A DNA stretch of 64,000 nt from Streptomyces sp. NRRL WC-3742 (GCF_000720635.1 NZ_JOCF01000006.1:1-64000); one strand, 5' to 3'; counted from the stretch's first letter, positions 49,523 through 59,056 are shown. The notes: generated by a model from the letters alone, not told the origin. Numbers and translations: made by a program.

Positions 49523-50479
49523 CTACGGCGTGCCGGCGAAGGCGCGGCGGTAGGAGCGGGGTGGGACCCCACGGCGCCGTACGAACTGTTCGCGCAGCAC
49601 GGCGGCGCTTCCGTAGCCGACCTGGCGGGCGATCTCCTCGACCGGGAGGTTCGTGGTCTCCAGGAGTTCCTCGGCCCTGCTCAGTCGCAGGCTCCGCAGC
49701 CAGGCGTGCGGGGTGGTGCCGGTCGCGGCGGTGAAGCGTCGGGCGAACGAGCGCCTGCTCATCAGCGCCCGGCCGGCCAACTCCGCGACGGGCAGCGGCT
49801 CGTGGAGGTTCTCGCGGGCCCAGGCGAGGACCTCGGCGAGCCGCTCGTCCTCGCCGTCCTCGGGGACGGGCGCGGCGAGGTACTGGGCCTGCCCGCCGTC
49901 GCGGTGGGAGGGCAGCACCATGTCCCGGGCCACGGCGTTGGCCAGGGCGGCGCCGTGCTCCCGCCGCAGCAGGTGCAGGCACACGTCGAATCCCGCGGCG
50001 GCGCCCGCGCCCGTGACGATGCTCCCCTCGTCGATGTAGAGCGCGTCGGGCTCCACGGAGACCTCCGGGTGGCGGTCGGCGAGCAGCTCGGCGAACCGCC
50101 AGTGGGTGGTGGCCCGCCGGCCGTCGAGCAGCCCGGCGGCGGCGAGCGCGAACGCGCCCACGCAGTGGGCCGCGACCACCGCACCGCGCCCGTGCGCGGC
50201 CCGCAGCGCGTCGAGCACGTCCGGGCCGGGCGGCGTGCGGAATCCGGCCCCGGGCAGGGCGATGACCAGATCGGCGCCGGCGAGCCGCTCCAGCCCGTGC
50301 CCGATGGAGACCGGCACACCGCAGTCCGTGGGCACCGGCCCGGCCCGGTCGGCGCACAGGGCGAGGTCGAAACCGGGCACCGCCGCCCCGTGCGGACCGA
50401 ACACCTCGGTGACGATGCCGACGGCGAGCATGCCCACACCGGGAGGGACGTACGCGGCGACGGTCTGGAAAGGCGGCAC
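49523..50479 (-). CDS. GlxA-type AraC regulator with DJ-1/PfpI domain
   Basis: This 318-aa protein starts at GTG 50479. The N-terminal ~180 residues are a DJ-1/PfpI-like domain: ADLVIALPGAGFR and VVAAHCVGAFALAAAGLLDGRRATTHW, where the Cys stands at the nucleophile elbow. The C-terminal ~100 residues are AraC helix-turn-helix motifs (LPVAELAGRALMSRRSFARRF, then LPVEEIARQVGYGSAAVLREQF). Such regulators control small-molecule metabolism. It is divergent from the MBL-fold gene at 50582 with ~100 bp between and probably regulates it. Confidence 0.92.
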   Translation of the reverse strand: MPPFQTVAAYVPPGVGMLAVGIVTEVFGPHGAAVPGFDLALCADRAGPVPTDCGVPVSIGHGLERLAGADLVIALPGAGFRTPPGPDVLDALRAAHGRGAVVAAHCVGAFALAAAGLLDGRRATTHWRFAELLADRHPEVSVEPDALYIDEGSIVTGAGAAAGFDVCLHLLRREHGAALANAVARDMVLPSHRDGGQAQYLAAPVPEDGEDERLAEVLAWARENLHEPLPVAELAGRALMSRRSFARRFTAATGTTPHAWLRSLRLSRAEELLETTNLPVEEIARQVGYGSAAVLREQFVRRRGVPPRSYRRAFAGTP

Positions 50480-50581
50480 CGGCGAAGTGTGGCACACGGC
50501 CGGCACCGCTGGCAGGAATCCTGCGATCAGCGGCAACTGTGCCACTCGTCCGACGCCGTCACGTCCGGAAGCATTGAGGCC

Positions 50582-51175
50582 ATGAACGACGCACCGCTCG
50601 GCCGCAGCGCCGCCTACCACGTCCTGACCACCGGCTACGTCGGCTCCACCGGCCCCGGGGTCGCCGCCACCGTCTCCTACATCGCCGACGCGGGACGGCA
50701 CGTCATCTTCGACCCGGGCATGGTGGCGAGCCGCGACGACATCCTCGCCCCGCTCGCCGCACTCGGCCTCGGCCCCGCCGACATCACCGACGTGGTCCTC
50801 AGCCACCACCACCCCGACAACACCATGAACGTCGGCCTCTTCCCCCAGGCCCGGGTGCACGACCACAAGGTGGAGTACCTCGGCGACCGGTGGACCAACC
50901 GCGACGCGGAAGGCTACGAACTCACCCCCTCCCTGCGCCTGATCCGCACCCCGGGCCACAGCCCCGAGGACATCACGCTCCTGGCAGGCACCGACACGGG
51001 CGTGGTGGCCTTCGCCGGCGACCTGTGGTGGCACGCCGACGGCCCCGCCGACGACCCGGTAGCCCCGGACCGCGAGACCCTGCGCACCTCCCGCCAACGC
51101 GTACTGGCCGCAGCCGACCTGATCGTCCCCGGCCACGGCAGCCCCTTCGAGCCCGACGACACCACCCCGCTCTAG
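50582..51175 (+). CDS. MBL-fold metallohydrolase
   Basis: This 197-aa protein has the metallo-beta-lactamase motif as SHHHPDN, with the last His of HxHxDH replaced by Asn, a second ligand in RTPGHSPEDI, the Asp in FAGDLWW and the His in VPGHG. It is close to the MBLAC1-like group. The substrate is unknown. It is divergent from the GlxA-type regulator gene. The missing His may weaken the second metal site. Confidence 0.85.
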   Translation: MNDAPLGRSAAYHVLTTGYVGSTGPGVAATVSYIADAGRHVIFDPGMVASRDDILAPLAALGLGPADITDVVLSHHHPDNTMNVGLFPQARVHDHKVEYLGDRWTNRDAEGYELTPSLRLIRTPGHSPEDITLLAGTDTGVVAFAGDLWWHADGPADDPVAPDRETLRTSRQRVLAAADLIVPGHGSPFEPDDTTPL

Positions 51176-51296
51176 ATGCCCCGTCCCGTCCGGCTCGCGA
51201 GCGCAGGTGACGTGCGTGGGTGGGGTGGAACCATCGTGGGGGTGGGGGAGTTGGGGGGTGGTCGATGGTTGGCACGGGCTGTTGGAGGGTTGTCGC

Positions 51297-51824
51297 GTGG
51301 GTGTTGAGCTGCGGTATTACGGCGAGTTGGCTGGGCAGGTGCGGGAGGACCTGTTGGAGGTGTACGCGGATGTGCGGGGGCCGCTGCTGCATCTGGCGAA
51401 CTACAGCGTGGAGGCGTTCGGGGAGCGGCTTGACCGGAGTGCGGGGGAGTCCGGGTTCGGGCTGGTGCTCGGGTACGAGGGTGGGGTGGTGGTCGGGTAT
51501 GCGTGTGGGAACCGGGTGGGGGCCGGGGATCGGTACTGGGGGCGGATGGCGGAGCCGCTGCCCGAGGGGTTCACGGATGAGCCGGTGTTGGCGTTGCGGG
51601 AGATCGGGGTGCGGAGCGGGTGGCGGGGGACGGGGGTGGCGCGGCGGATCCATGATCGGCTGTTGGCCGGACGGGAGGAGGGCAGGGTCCTGCTGATGGT
51701 GAACCCGCTGGCCGGCGACGGCAAGGTGCAGGCTGTGTACGAAGGTTGGGGGTATCGGGCGGTCAACGGTCAGGCGGCTACGGCGGAGTCGCCCCGGCTG
51801 GTGGTCATGATGCGGGAGTGCTGA
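51297..51824 (+). CDS. GNAT-family N-acetyltransferase
   Basis: This 175-aa protein begins at GTG 51297 with GGAGGG seven bases upstream. The acetyl-CoA site is LREIGVRSGWRGTGVARRIHDRLL (motif A, R-x-x-G-x-G/A) and VQAVYEGWGYRAVN is motif B. It resembles acetyltransferases acting on small molecules or peptides. Its codons are G-rich and unlike neighbours only in the first 150 bases. No partner gene is obvious. Confidence 0.85.
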   Translation: MGVELRYYGELAGQVREDLLEVYADVRGPLLHLANYSVEAFGERLDRSAGESGFGLVLGYEGGVVVGYACGNRVGAGDRYWGRMAEPLPEGFTDEPVLALREIGVRSGWRGTGVARRIHDRLLAGREEGRVLLMVNPLAGDGKVQAVYEGWGYRAVNGQAATAESPRLVVMMREC

Positions 51825-51879
51825 GCGGGGTGGATATGATCACCGCTCTCTGACTGCACGATCATGTGATGAGGTTTCC

Positions 51880-52299
51880 ATGCGGAACGCCCGTATTCTT
51901 CGGCGCGGCGCGACGGTTCTGGCCGGGGCTGCCGTTCTTCTGGGGCTCGGGGTGCCGAGTGCGCAGGCGGATCCGGGTAACCCCACCGTGGGTTACGGCT
52001 ATCCGAACCCCAGTCTGCAGGTTCGCTGCGTTCAGTACTACGTGAACCAGCTGACGGGTCTGCACATCCTGGAGGACGGTCAGTTCGGCCCGCAGACCGA
52101 GTACGGGGTCAAGCGGATTCAGCAGCTGGCGAGCACCAAGTGGGCTGCCGCCCCGCTGGTGGTCGACGGGTACTTCGGGCCGGCGACGGGGCAGGCTGTG
52201 CTGGAGCGCATCAAGCGGAACCCCTGGCTGGTCGACAACTTCCAGAAGGCTTCCACCTGCGCCCACTTCGTGCCCTCGTACACGATCGTCCTGAACTGA
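51880..52299 (+). CDS. Secreted peptidoglycan-binding-like protein
   Basis: This 139-aa protein has a Sec signal peptide (residues 1-31, ending SAQA before DPG). The mature part has a PG_binding_1-like pattern: VRCVQYYVNQL, DGQFGPQTEYGVKRIQQL and VDGYFGPATGQAVLERIK. Two cysteines (CVQYY, STCAHF) may pair. There is no catalytic domain, so it probably binds the cell wall only. A strong terminator follows. Confidence 0.88.
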   Translation: MRNARILRRGATVLAGAAVLLGLGVPSAQADPGNPTVGYGYPNPSLQVRCVQYYVNQLTGLHILEDGQFGPQTEYGVKRIQQLASTKWAAAPLVVDGYFGPATGQAVLERIKRNPWLVDNFQKASTCAHFVPSYTIVLN

Positions 52300-52303
52300 A
52301 CGC

Positions 52304-52345
52304 CGACGGCCGCCCGCTTCCCTTGGGGGGAGCGGGCGGCCGTCG
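52304..52345. terminator. 15-bp bidirectional terminator
   Basis: CGACGGCCGCCCGCT pairs perfectly with its complement between the peptidoglycan-binding protein gene and the SDR gene. Confidence 0.88.
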
Positions 52346-52360
52346 CGGCAGGGGCAGGCG

Positions 52361-53176
52361 TCAGTTGGACCAGGCGGTGCCGTCGCTGTCGCCCTGGTAG
52401 GGGGACCACGGGCTGTCGGCGGCCGAGGTGAGGTCGGCCCCGCCGTCGATGACGATGATCTGGCCGGTGACCCAGGAGGCGTTGGGAGCGGCCAGGTGGG
52501 TGATCCACGGCGCGACGTCCTCGACCACGCCGGTGCGGCCCAGCGGGTTGGCGGCGGCGAAGCCCTTGAAGAGGCCGTCGATGATCTCGCCGCTGAGGCC
52601 GTTGGCCTCGTAGACCTCGGTGCGCACCGCCGAAGGGGCGACCGCGTTGACGCGGATGCCGTCGGAGGCGAGCTCCTTGGCCCAGGTGCGGGTGAGGCTG
52701 TGGGCACCGGCCTTCGACACCGCGTACATGGAGGCGTAGGGCTCGGGCTTGTGGCCGGCGACGCTGGAGACGAAGACGATGTTGCCCTTCGCGTTCTTGA
52801 GGAGCGGGAGCAGCTTGGCGGTCAGGCGCACCGGGCCGAGGACGTTGGTCTCGAGCATCTCGCGGGCGTAGGCGAGGTTCGGGTCCCAGGCGGGGGTCTG
52901 GCGGTAGATACCGGCGTTGTGGACGAGCACGTCGAGCTTGTCGCCGTACGGAGCAAGAGCGGAGGCGACCGCCTCGGTGCCCTCGTCCGTCGTGACGTCG
53001 GCGACGACGGGGACGATCGCCGGGTGTTCGGCGGCGGTCTCGGCGAGGCGGTCCTTGCGGCGGCCGGTGGCGATGACGGCCTTGGCGCCGAGCTTGGCGA
53101 ACTCCAGAGCGGCGGCGCGGCCGATGCCGGTGCCGGCGCCGGTGACGACGACGATGCGGCCTTCGAATGCGGACAT
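52361..53176 (-). CDS. Short-chain dehydrogenase/reductase
   Basis: This 271-aa classical SDR has the cofactor motif TGAGTGIG, NAG in VLVHNAGIY, and the catalytic Ser-Tyr-Lys set in VFVSSVAG followed by YAVSK. Arg at ATGRRKDRL suggests NADPH. The C-terminal segment is slightly longer than usual and Ser/Asp-rich (DSPWSPYQGDSDG). It follows the first TAP-like gene after 26 bp on the same strand. Confidence 0.93.
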   Translation of the reverse strand: MSAFEGRIVVVTGAGTGIGRAAALEFAKLGAKAVIATGRRKDRLAETAAEHPAIVPVVADVTTDEGTEAVASALAPYGDKLDVLVHNAGIYRQTPAWDPNLAYAREMLETNVLGPVRLTAKLLPLLKNAKGNIVFVSSVAGHKPEPYASMYAVSKAGAHSLTRTWAKELASDGIRVNAVAPSAVRTEVYEANGLSGEIIDGLFKGFAAANPLGRTGVVEDVAPWITHLAAPNASWVTGQIIVIDGGADLTSAADSPWSPYQGDSDGTAWSN

Positions 53177-53202
53177 GTAAGTCACCTTTCTGATAAGGAA
53201 GT

Positions 53203-54633
53203 TCAGTCGGTGGGGACGTCGGGGCGGGGCGCGCCGGCGCAGGTGGTGCGGGTGGCGTGGGGCAGGTCGCCGGTGAGCAGGTAGCGGTTCACCAGGTCGT
53301 CGACGCAGCGGTAGCCGCGCTTGGCGTAGATGGCGTTGCTGCCGTCGTCGGGGATGGTGATCATGCGGTCGCCGAGCCGGCGGGCCATCGCGAGGCCGCC
53401 CGCGAGGGGGGTCTGCGGGTCGTTCTCGGTCTGGACGATGAGACCGGGGCGGTGGCCGCCGGAGCGGATCTGCGGCGGGGCCTCGGGCGGGTCGGAGCGG
53501 AAGGCGCAGGCCCAGGGCTGGGCGCGGGTGACGCCGAGGCCGTACGGGTAGTCGGCCTCGTAGCGGGCCATGTCCCGGCGGTAGACCTCGGGGTCGGTGG
53601 GCCAGGAGGTCTCGCAGGTGGTGGCCTCGAGGATGCCGGAGCGGAGAACAGGGGAAGCAGAAGGCGCGAGAGCGGGAGGGGCGGGGGTCAGCGCGTGGAT
53701 GTAGTGGGCGAGGTCGGCCCACTTGGTGCGGTCGTTGGCCATCGCGCCGACGGTGGCGTCGAAGGCGGTCCGCGTCGTCCCGTGCGCCGGCGCGGAGGCC
53801 AGCGCCGAGGCGGTGTCCTCGACGGTGGCGAGCACCTCGTCCTGCGAACTGCCCAGCCCCAGGGCCCCGTTGCGGTCTCCGGCCCAGTCGGCCCAGGCGT
53901 CGACGTTCTCGCGGATCGCGACGGCCTGGGACATGAACTGCTGCCGCCACGTCCAGTCCGGGTGGCGCACCGAGTCGAGGACCATGCGGTCGAGGCGCTG
54001 CGGGTACAGCGTCTGGTAGACCGCGCCGAGGTAACTCCCGTACGCGTAGCCGATGTAGTTGAGCTTCCGCTCGCCGAGGGCGGCCCGGACCTGGTCGAGG
54101 TCGTGCGCGGCGGCGACGGTGCCGATGTACCGGCGCTGGTCGCCGCCCGCGCGTTCGCAGGCCAGCTCGCTCGCCTTGGCGTCGGCGAGGACGGCGGGGA
54201 AGGCGGAGTCGGCGGGGCGGGAGTCGAACGCGGCGGTGGGGGTGGTGCGTTCGCACTGGACGGGGGCGGAGGCGCCGTTGCCGCGCAGGTCCATGCCGAT
54301 CAGGTCGTAGGTGCCGTGCAGCGGGGTGTCGGCGTAGTGCAGCGGTGCGGTGCGGCCCATGCCCTGGTTGCCGCCGGGGCCGCCGTCGACGGCGAGGAGG
54401 ATGCCCCGGGAGTGGCCGGTCGCCTTGAGGCGGCTGAGCGCGAGGTCGATCCGCTTGCCGCGGGGGTCGTTGTGGTCGAGCGGCACCGGGAGGGTGGCGC
54501 ACTCCAGGCGGGCGTCGAAGTCGCAGGCGCTCCAGCGCAAACCGCGGGAGTCCGAGGCGGCGGCCGGGGTCTGGGCGAAGCCGGTGGCGAGGAGTCCGAG
54601 GGCGGCGGAGGCCGCGAGCAGCCGGAGCTTCAT
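53203..54633 (-). CDS. Secreted TAP-like alpha/beta hydrolase without catalytic Ser (pseudoenzyme)
   Basis: This 476-aa protein has a signal peptide (1-26) and the tripeptidyl-aminopeptidase-like fold. The conserved DGGPGGNQG oxyanion loop and IGMDLRGNGAS are present. The nucleophile elbow, G-x-S-Y-G in active relatives, reads GYAYG, so Ser is Ala197. The catalytic His segment GHG reads PDDGSN (Asp430). Only the acidic residue (ENDPQTP) is kept. It cannot cleave by the usual mechanism. It is divergent from an exporter gene at 54848 and paralogous to the protein at 56380. It may bind a substrate extracellularly. Confidence 0.9.
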   Translation of the reverse strand: MKLRLLAASAALGLLATGFAQTPAAASDSRGLRWSACDFDARLECATLPVPLDHNDPRGKRIDLALSRLKATGHSRGILLAVDGGPGGNQGMGRTAPLHYADTPLHGTYDLIGMDLRGNGASAPVQCERTTPTAAFDSRPADSAFPAVLADAKASELACERAGGDQRRYIGTVAAAHDLDQVRAALGERKLNYIGYAYGSYLGAVYQTLYPQRLDRMVLDSVRHPDWTWRQQFMSQAVAIRENVDAWADWAGDRNGALGLGSSQDEVLATVEDTASALASAPAHGTTRTAFDATVGAMANDRTKWADLAHYIHALTPAPPALAPSASPVLRSGILEATTCETSWPTDPEVYRRDMARYEADYPYGLGVTRAQPWACAFRSDPPEAPPQIRSGGHRPGLIVQTENDPQTPLAGGLAMARRLGDRMITIPDDGSNAIYAKRGYRCVDDLVNRYLLTGDLPHATRTTCAGAPRPDVPTD

Positions 54634-54847
54634 GAGGTGGATCTCGGGGTGGGCATGGCACTCCTGTTCGGGGTCCGGATGTGGTTCGGACGGTCCTCCG
54701 GCGCGGTCGCATACCACTGGAGGGCCCCTGGTCCGGACCGCGCTCGAGCGGCGCGCTAGCGGTATTCCGGCTTCAACCCGGAGCGTCCCGCCGCAACGGA
54801 GGCACGACCGAAGTGCGTGCCGGAGCCACGGATGAGGGTGGTTGACG

Positions 54848-56320
54848 ATGAGTGTGCCCAACAGACGAGCTGTGCACCCCGGGGTGATCCTGGCCGTGTG
54901 CTGTCTCGGACAGTTCGTGTTCGTGCTGGACGTCGCCTCGGTGAACATCGCGGTACCGCAGATCGCCGAGGGCCTGCGCTTCGACCCCACCGGTCTGCAC
55001 TGGCTGTTCAACGCCTACGCCATCGCGCTGTGCGGCCTGCTGCTGCTCGGCGGCCGGCTCGCCGACCTGTACGGGCAGCGGCGGGTGTTCCTCTCCGGCG
55101 CGGCCCTGATCACCGCGGCCGGTCTGGCCGGCGGCTTCGCCCAGTCGGCGAACGCGATGGTGGCGGCGCGCGGGCTCCAGGGGGTCGGTGCGGCGATCCT
55201 GGTGCCGGTGACGCTGACGGTGCTCGGCACCACCTTCAAGGACGGGCTGGCGCGGGCGAAGGCGTACGGCCTGTGGAGCGCGGTGGCCGGCGGCGGCGCG
55301 GCGACCGGTGTGCTGGTCGGCGGCATGATCACGCAGTGGATCTCCTGGCGCGGCACGCTGTTCGCGAGCGCGGTGCTCGGCCCGCTGCTGCTGGTACTGG
55401 CGTACCGGTACGTGCCGGAGCAGCGCAAGGAGGGCGCGGGCCGGCTGGACCTGCTCGGCGCGGCCACGCTGACCGTCGGCACGGCGGCGCTGGTGTACGG
55501 CATCAACGAGAGCGAGGCGTACGGCTGGGCGGGCACCCGGGTGGTCGTCGCGCTGGTCGCCGCAGTGCTGCTGCTGGCGCTGTTCCTGCTGGACCAGGCG
55601 AAGCTGGCGAGCCGCCCGCTGGTGCCGCTGGCCGTGTTCCGCAACCGGTCCGTCTCGGCTGCCAACCTGGTGGCGGTGCTGGCCTGGGGGGCGCTGGGCA
55701 CGATGTTCTTCTTCATCTCGATGCTGTTCCAGGTCGTGCTGCAGTACACGCCACTGCAGACCGGCGCGGCCTACCTGCCGCTGGCGCTGGGCATCTTCGC
55801 CGCAGCGCGGGGCATCGCCGGGCCGGTCACCCGGCTGGGCGCCCGCCCGGTGATGATGGCGGGGCTGGTGTCGGGCGCGACCGGCATGCTCTGGCTGGCC
55901 CAGGCGGGGACCCACACCGGGTACTTCGCGGGGCTGTTCGGCCCGCTGCTGCTGATCGGCATCGGCGAGGGCCTGGTGCTGACGGCCTCGACGGGCGCGG
56001 CCACCGCCGGTCTGCCCGCCGAGCACGCCGGTCTGGGCTCCGGACTCCTCAACACCACGCGGCAGTTGGGCGGCGCACTGGGCCTGGTGGTGCTGGTCGC
56101 CATCGCCACGGCCCGGACCAAGGCCCAGGCGATGCACGGCGTGCAGTTCCCGGACGCGATGGTGGCGGGCTACAGCCTGGCCTTCCACGTCTGCGCCGGC
56201 TTCCTGCTGACGGCGGTCCTGGTCGCCTTCGCCGTCCCGGGCGTGCGCCGGGCGGCCCCGCGCCTGGTGTCGGAGGAGGTCGCGGTCGAGGAGGCCGTCG
56301 CCGCCTCGCAGCTGGTGTGA
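54848..56320 (+). CDS. DHA2-family exporter flanked by TAP-like proteins
   Basis: This 490-aa MFS protein has ~14 membrane segments with DHA2 signatures (VCCLGQFVFVLDVASVNIAVPQI, LHWLFNAYAIALCGLLLLGGRLADLYGQRR, GLLNTTRQLGGALGLVVLVA). It is a paralogue of the exporter at 43482. An ATG at 54848 is preferred over a TTG two codons earlier. TAP-like genes lie on both sides, one divergent and one convergent, so the three probably serve one compound. A terminator follows. Confidence 0.92.
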   Translation: MSVPNRRAVHPGVILAVCCLGQFVFVLDVASVNIAVPQIAEGLRFDPTGLHWLFNAYAIALCGLLLLGGRLADLYGQRRVFLSGAALITAAGLAGGFAQSANAMVAARGLQGVGAAILVPVTLTVLGTTFKDGLARAKAYGLWSAVAGGGAATGVLVGGMITQWISWRGTLFASAVLGPLLLVLAYRYVPEQRKEGAGRLDLLGAATLTVGTAALVYGINESEAYGWAGTRVVVALVAAVLLLALFLLDQAKLASRPLVPLAVFRNRSVSAANLVAVLAWGALGTMFFFISMLFQVVLQYTPLQTGAAYLPLALGIFAAARGIAGPVTRLGARPVMMAGLVSGATGMLWLAQAGTHTGYFAGLFGPLLLIGIGEGLVLTASTGAATAGLPAEHAGLGSGLLNTTRQLGGALGLVVLVAIATARTKAQAMHGVQFPDAMVAGYSLAFHVCAGFLLTAVLVAFAVPGVRRAAPRLVSEEVAVEEAVAASQLV

Positions 56321-56332
56321 TCTGACAACTGA

Positions 56333-56365
56333 AGGGCCCGCCACCGGAGTTCGGTGGCGGGCCCT
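56333..56365. terminator. 14-bp hairpin between convergent genes
   Basis: AGGGCCCGCCACCG pairs perfectly across a 5-nt loop between the exporter (end 56320) and the second TAP-like gene (end 56380). Confidence 0.88.
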
Positions 56366-56379
56366 CGGCTGTGCAGCCG

Positions 56380-57909
56380 CTACGACTCGTCGTCCGCCGG
56401 GATCGCCGGGCGGGGGGCGCCCGCACAGGTGGAGTCGGAGGCGGCGGGCAGGGCGCCGGTGAGGAGGTAGCGGGTGACCTTCTCGTCGACGCAGGTGTTT
56501 CCGCGCACCAGGTAGACGTCGCTGCTGCCGTCGTCGGCGACGGTGAGCAGCCGGTCCCCGAGGCGGCGGGCCATGGCCTGGCCGCCGGCGTACTGCAGGA
56601 CCGGATTGCCCTCGGCGTGGACGACCAGGCCCTTGGGGTAGCCGGAGTTGCGGATGTACGGGGGCCGCTCGGAGGGGGTGAAGCTGCGGAAGGCGCAGAC
56701 CCAGGGCTGGGCGCGCAGGGCGCCGAGGCCGTACGGGTACTTCACCCGGAACTCGCGGACGTCGGCGGCGTAGGAGGCCAGGTCGGTGGGCCAGTCGTTC
56801 TCGCAGGTCGCGGCCTCGACGGTGCCGGGGCGGGTGTCGCCCTGCGGGGAGGACCAGGGGGCGAGGACGGCGTTGGCCAGCCGGACGGTCTCGGGGTCCT
56901 GCGGGCGGTCGCGCAACGCGCCGACGAGGTCGCCGAGTTGGGCCCACTTGGTGCGGTCGGTGGCGAGCCGGCCGACGGCGTCGTCGAAGGCGGTGCGGTT
57001 GAGGTAGCCGACGGGCGCCGCATTGAGGGCCGTCACCACCTGCTCGACGGAGGCGAGCACGTCCTCGGAGGCGTCGCCGAGGGAGAAATGCCCGTCGCGA
57101 TCGGCCGTCCAGGCCGCCCACCGGTCGACGTTGGCGCGCAGCGCGTACGCCTGGCTCTTGTACTGGCCGTGCCAGTCCACGTCGGGGTTGCGGGAGGAGT
57201 CCAGGACACTGCGGTCGAGGCGGTGGGGGAAGAGGGTGCCGTAGACGGCGGTGGTGTAGGTGGAGTCGCCGTACGCGAGGACGTTGAGCCTGCGCTCGCC
57301 GAGGGCGGCGCGGATCGCGTCCATGTCGCGGGCGACGGTGGCCGAGTTGACGGTGCGACGCAGCTCGCCGCCGGCCTGGGCGCACGCCTGGTCGGTGGCG
57401 CGGGCGTCGGCGTAGAGGCCGGGCAGGGACTCGTCGGTGGGGCGCGAATCGAAGGCGACGGTCGGCTTGGTCACCTTGCACAGCAGCGGGGAGGAGGCCC
57501 CGGTGCCGCGGGGGTCGAAGCCGACGAGGTCGTACGCGCCGTGCAGCGTGCTGCCGGCGAGGCGCTGCGGGGTGCGGCGGCCGAGACCGCCGTCGCCGCC
57601 GGGGCCGCCGTTGAAGGAGAGCAGCACGCCGCGCCGGTGCCCGCCGGCCGCCTTGAGGCGGCTGACGGCGATGCCGAGGTGGGGACCGCGCGGGTGCGCG
57701 TAGTCCAACGGCACCTGGACGGTGGTGCATTCGAGGGTGGGGTCGAAGTCGCAGGCCGCCCAGGTGAGGTGCTGACGGACCGTCAGATCCTCGCCGTCGG
57801 CCGCGGCGGCCAGGGGCGCGGGGGCCAGCGCGGCGGCGAGCACCCCGAGGACGCTCGCGCCGACCAGCAGGGCCTTCCGGGAACCGCGGGGGTGTCGCTT
57901 CACTGCCAT
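56380..57909 (-). CDS. Second secreted TAP-like alpha/beta hydrolase without catalytic residues
   Basis: This 509-aa protein starts at ATG 57909 and has a signal peptide (1-37). It is a paralogue of the protein at 53203 over its length. NGGPGGDGG and VGFDPRGTGAS are kept. The nucleophile elbow reads AYGDSTY, which aligns Gly214 with the catalytic Ser. The acid position (GNPVLQY) has Asn instead of Asp and the His position (ADDGSSD) Asp. All three triad positions are therefore changed, more than in its paralogue. It keeps the fold's cysteines (TWAACDF, ATCENDW, VCAFRS, NTCVD). A binding role is more likely than peptidase action. Confidence 0.9.
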   Translation of the reverse strand: MAVKRHPRGSRKALLVGASVLGVLAAALAPAPLAAAADGEDLTVRQHLTWAACDFDPTLECTTVQVPLDYAHPRGPHLGIAVSRLKAAGGHRRGVLLSFNGGPGGDGGLGRRTPQRLAGSTLHGAYDLVGFDPRGTGASSPLLCKVTKPTVAFDSRPTDESLPGLYADARATDQACAQAGGELRRTVNSATVARDMDAIRAALGERRLNVLAYGDSTYTTAVYGTLFPHRLDRSVLDSSRNPDVDWHGQYKSQAYALRANVDRWAAWTADRDGHFSLGDASEDVLASVEQVVTALNAAPVGYLNRTAFDDAVGRLATDRTKWAQLGDLVGALRDRPQDPETVRLANAVLAPWSSPQGDTRPGTVEAATCENDWPTDLASYAADVREFRVKYPYGLGALRAQPWVCAFRSFTPSERPPYIRNSGYPKGLVVHAEGNPVLQYAGGQAMARRLGDRLLTVADDGSSDVYLVRGNTCVDEKVTRYLLTGALPAASDSTCAGAPRPAIPADDES

Positions 57910-58177
57910 CCGCCGTCTCCTGTCGATGAGTTGCTTGTGGTGGGGGAGGGACCGTGGGTCCCGGGCCCGCAGCTTGAGGCCGAGGGCTGAAGGGGCGGTC
58001 GAGGTCGGGTACAGCGCGCGTCGGCTGTCAACTCCCCTCCAGCGCCGCCCGACCCGCCCTCGGCCGGGTGTTCGCACACTGGGCCGGACGAGGACTGCCC
58101 ACACCAGGCCCACACCAGGGCCCACGCCAGGCCCATGCCGGGCCCCGGGCCCACACACCCACCAGGGGAGAGAAGCG

Positions 58178-59044
58178 ATGAGAACTGGGATCAGCCTGCC
58201 GATCGCCGCGCCCGACGCCGCGCTGGAGTGGGCGCGCCGGATCGAGGCGGGGCCCTTCGACACCGTCGCCGTCTTCGACCGGCTGGTGTACCCGTGCCCC
58301 GACCCGCTGATCACGCTCGCCGCCGTCGCCGGCGTCACCTCCCGGGTGACGCTGCGCAGCCAGGTGCTGCTGGGCGCCCTGCGCGACCCGGTGGTGCTGG
58401 CCAAGCAGGCCGCGACCCTGGACCTGCTCTCCGGCGGCCGCTTCGAGCTCGGCCTCGGCCTCGGCGACCGCGAGGACGACTACGCCGCCGTCGGCCTGAA
58501 GAAGACCCAGCGCGGCCGCCTGCTGGACGCCAACGTGGAGCGCCTGCTCCAGGTCTGGCCGGGCTCCGAGCAGGAGGGCGCCCTCGGCCCCGTCGCCCCG
58601 CCGACCGCCTCCGCCGGCGGCCCGAAGCTCCTGTTCGGCGGCTACAGCGACGCCGCCCTGCGCCGCGTCGCCCGCTGGGGCGGCGGCTACATCAGCAACA
58701 TGGTGCCCGACGCCGAGGGCAGTATCTTCCGCAAGGTCGAGGCGGAGTGGGCGGCCGCCGGACGGACGGGCAGGCCGCAGCTGCTCGCCCAGGTCAACGT
58801 GGCGATCGGCTCCCCCGAGGTGGTCGAGGAGGCCCGCCGCCGCCTCACCGCCTACTACGCGTTCCTGGACTACCCGGGCTCGTACATCACCAGCCAGAAG
58901 ATCAGCGACTGGATGGTCACCTCCGAGCAGCAGCTGCAGTACGTCCTGCACATGTGCCGCCAGAGCGGCGCGGACGAGCTGGTGTTCATGTGCTGGTCCC
59001 AGGACCTCGGCCAGGTCGACCGCATCGCGTCCCTCCTCGGCTGA
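58178..59044 (+). CDS. LLM-class F420-dependent oxidoreductase
   Basis: This 288-aa enzyme of the luciferase-like superfamily has the TIM-barrel pattern: TVAVFDRLVYPCPDPLITLAAVAGVTSRVTLRSQVLL, then AKQAATLDLLSGGRFELGLGLGDREDD and KLLFGGYSDAALRRVARWGGGYI. Streptomycetes have F420, and members of this type reduce or oxidise natural-product intermediates. AGGGGAG precedes the ATG. The FAD reductase gene follows after 12 bp, so the two are co-expressed. Confidence 0.92.
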   Translation: MRTGISLPIAAPDAALEWARRIEAGPFDTVAVFDRLVYPCPDPLITLAAVAGVTSRVTLRSQVLLGALRDPVVLAKQAATLDLLSGGRFELGLGLGDREDDYAAVGLKKTQRGRLLDANVERLLQVWPGSEQEGALGPVAPPTASAGGPKLLFGGYSDAALRRVARWGGGYISNMVPDAEGSIFRKVEAEWAAAGRTGRPQLLAQVNVAIGSPEVVEEARRRLTAYYAFLDYPGSYITSQKISDWMVTSEQQLQYVLHMCRQSGADELVFMCWSQDLGQVDRIASLLG

Positions 59045-59056
59045 CGGGAGCCACCC

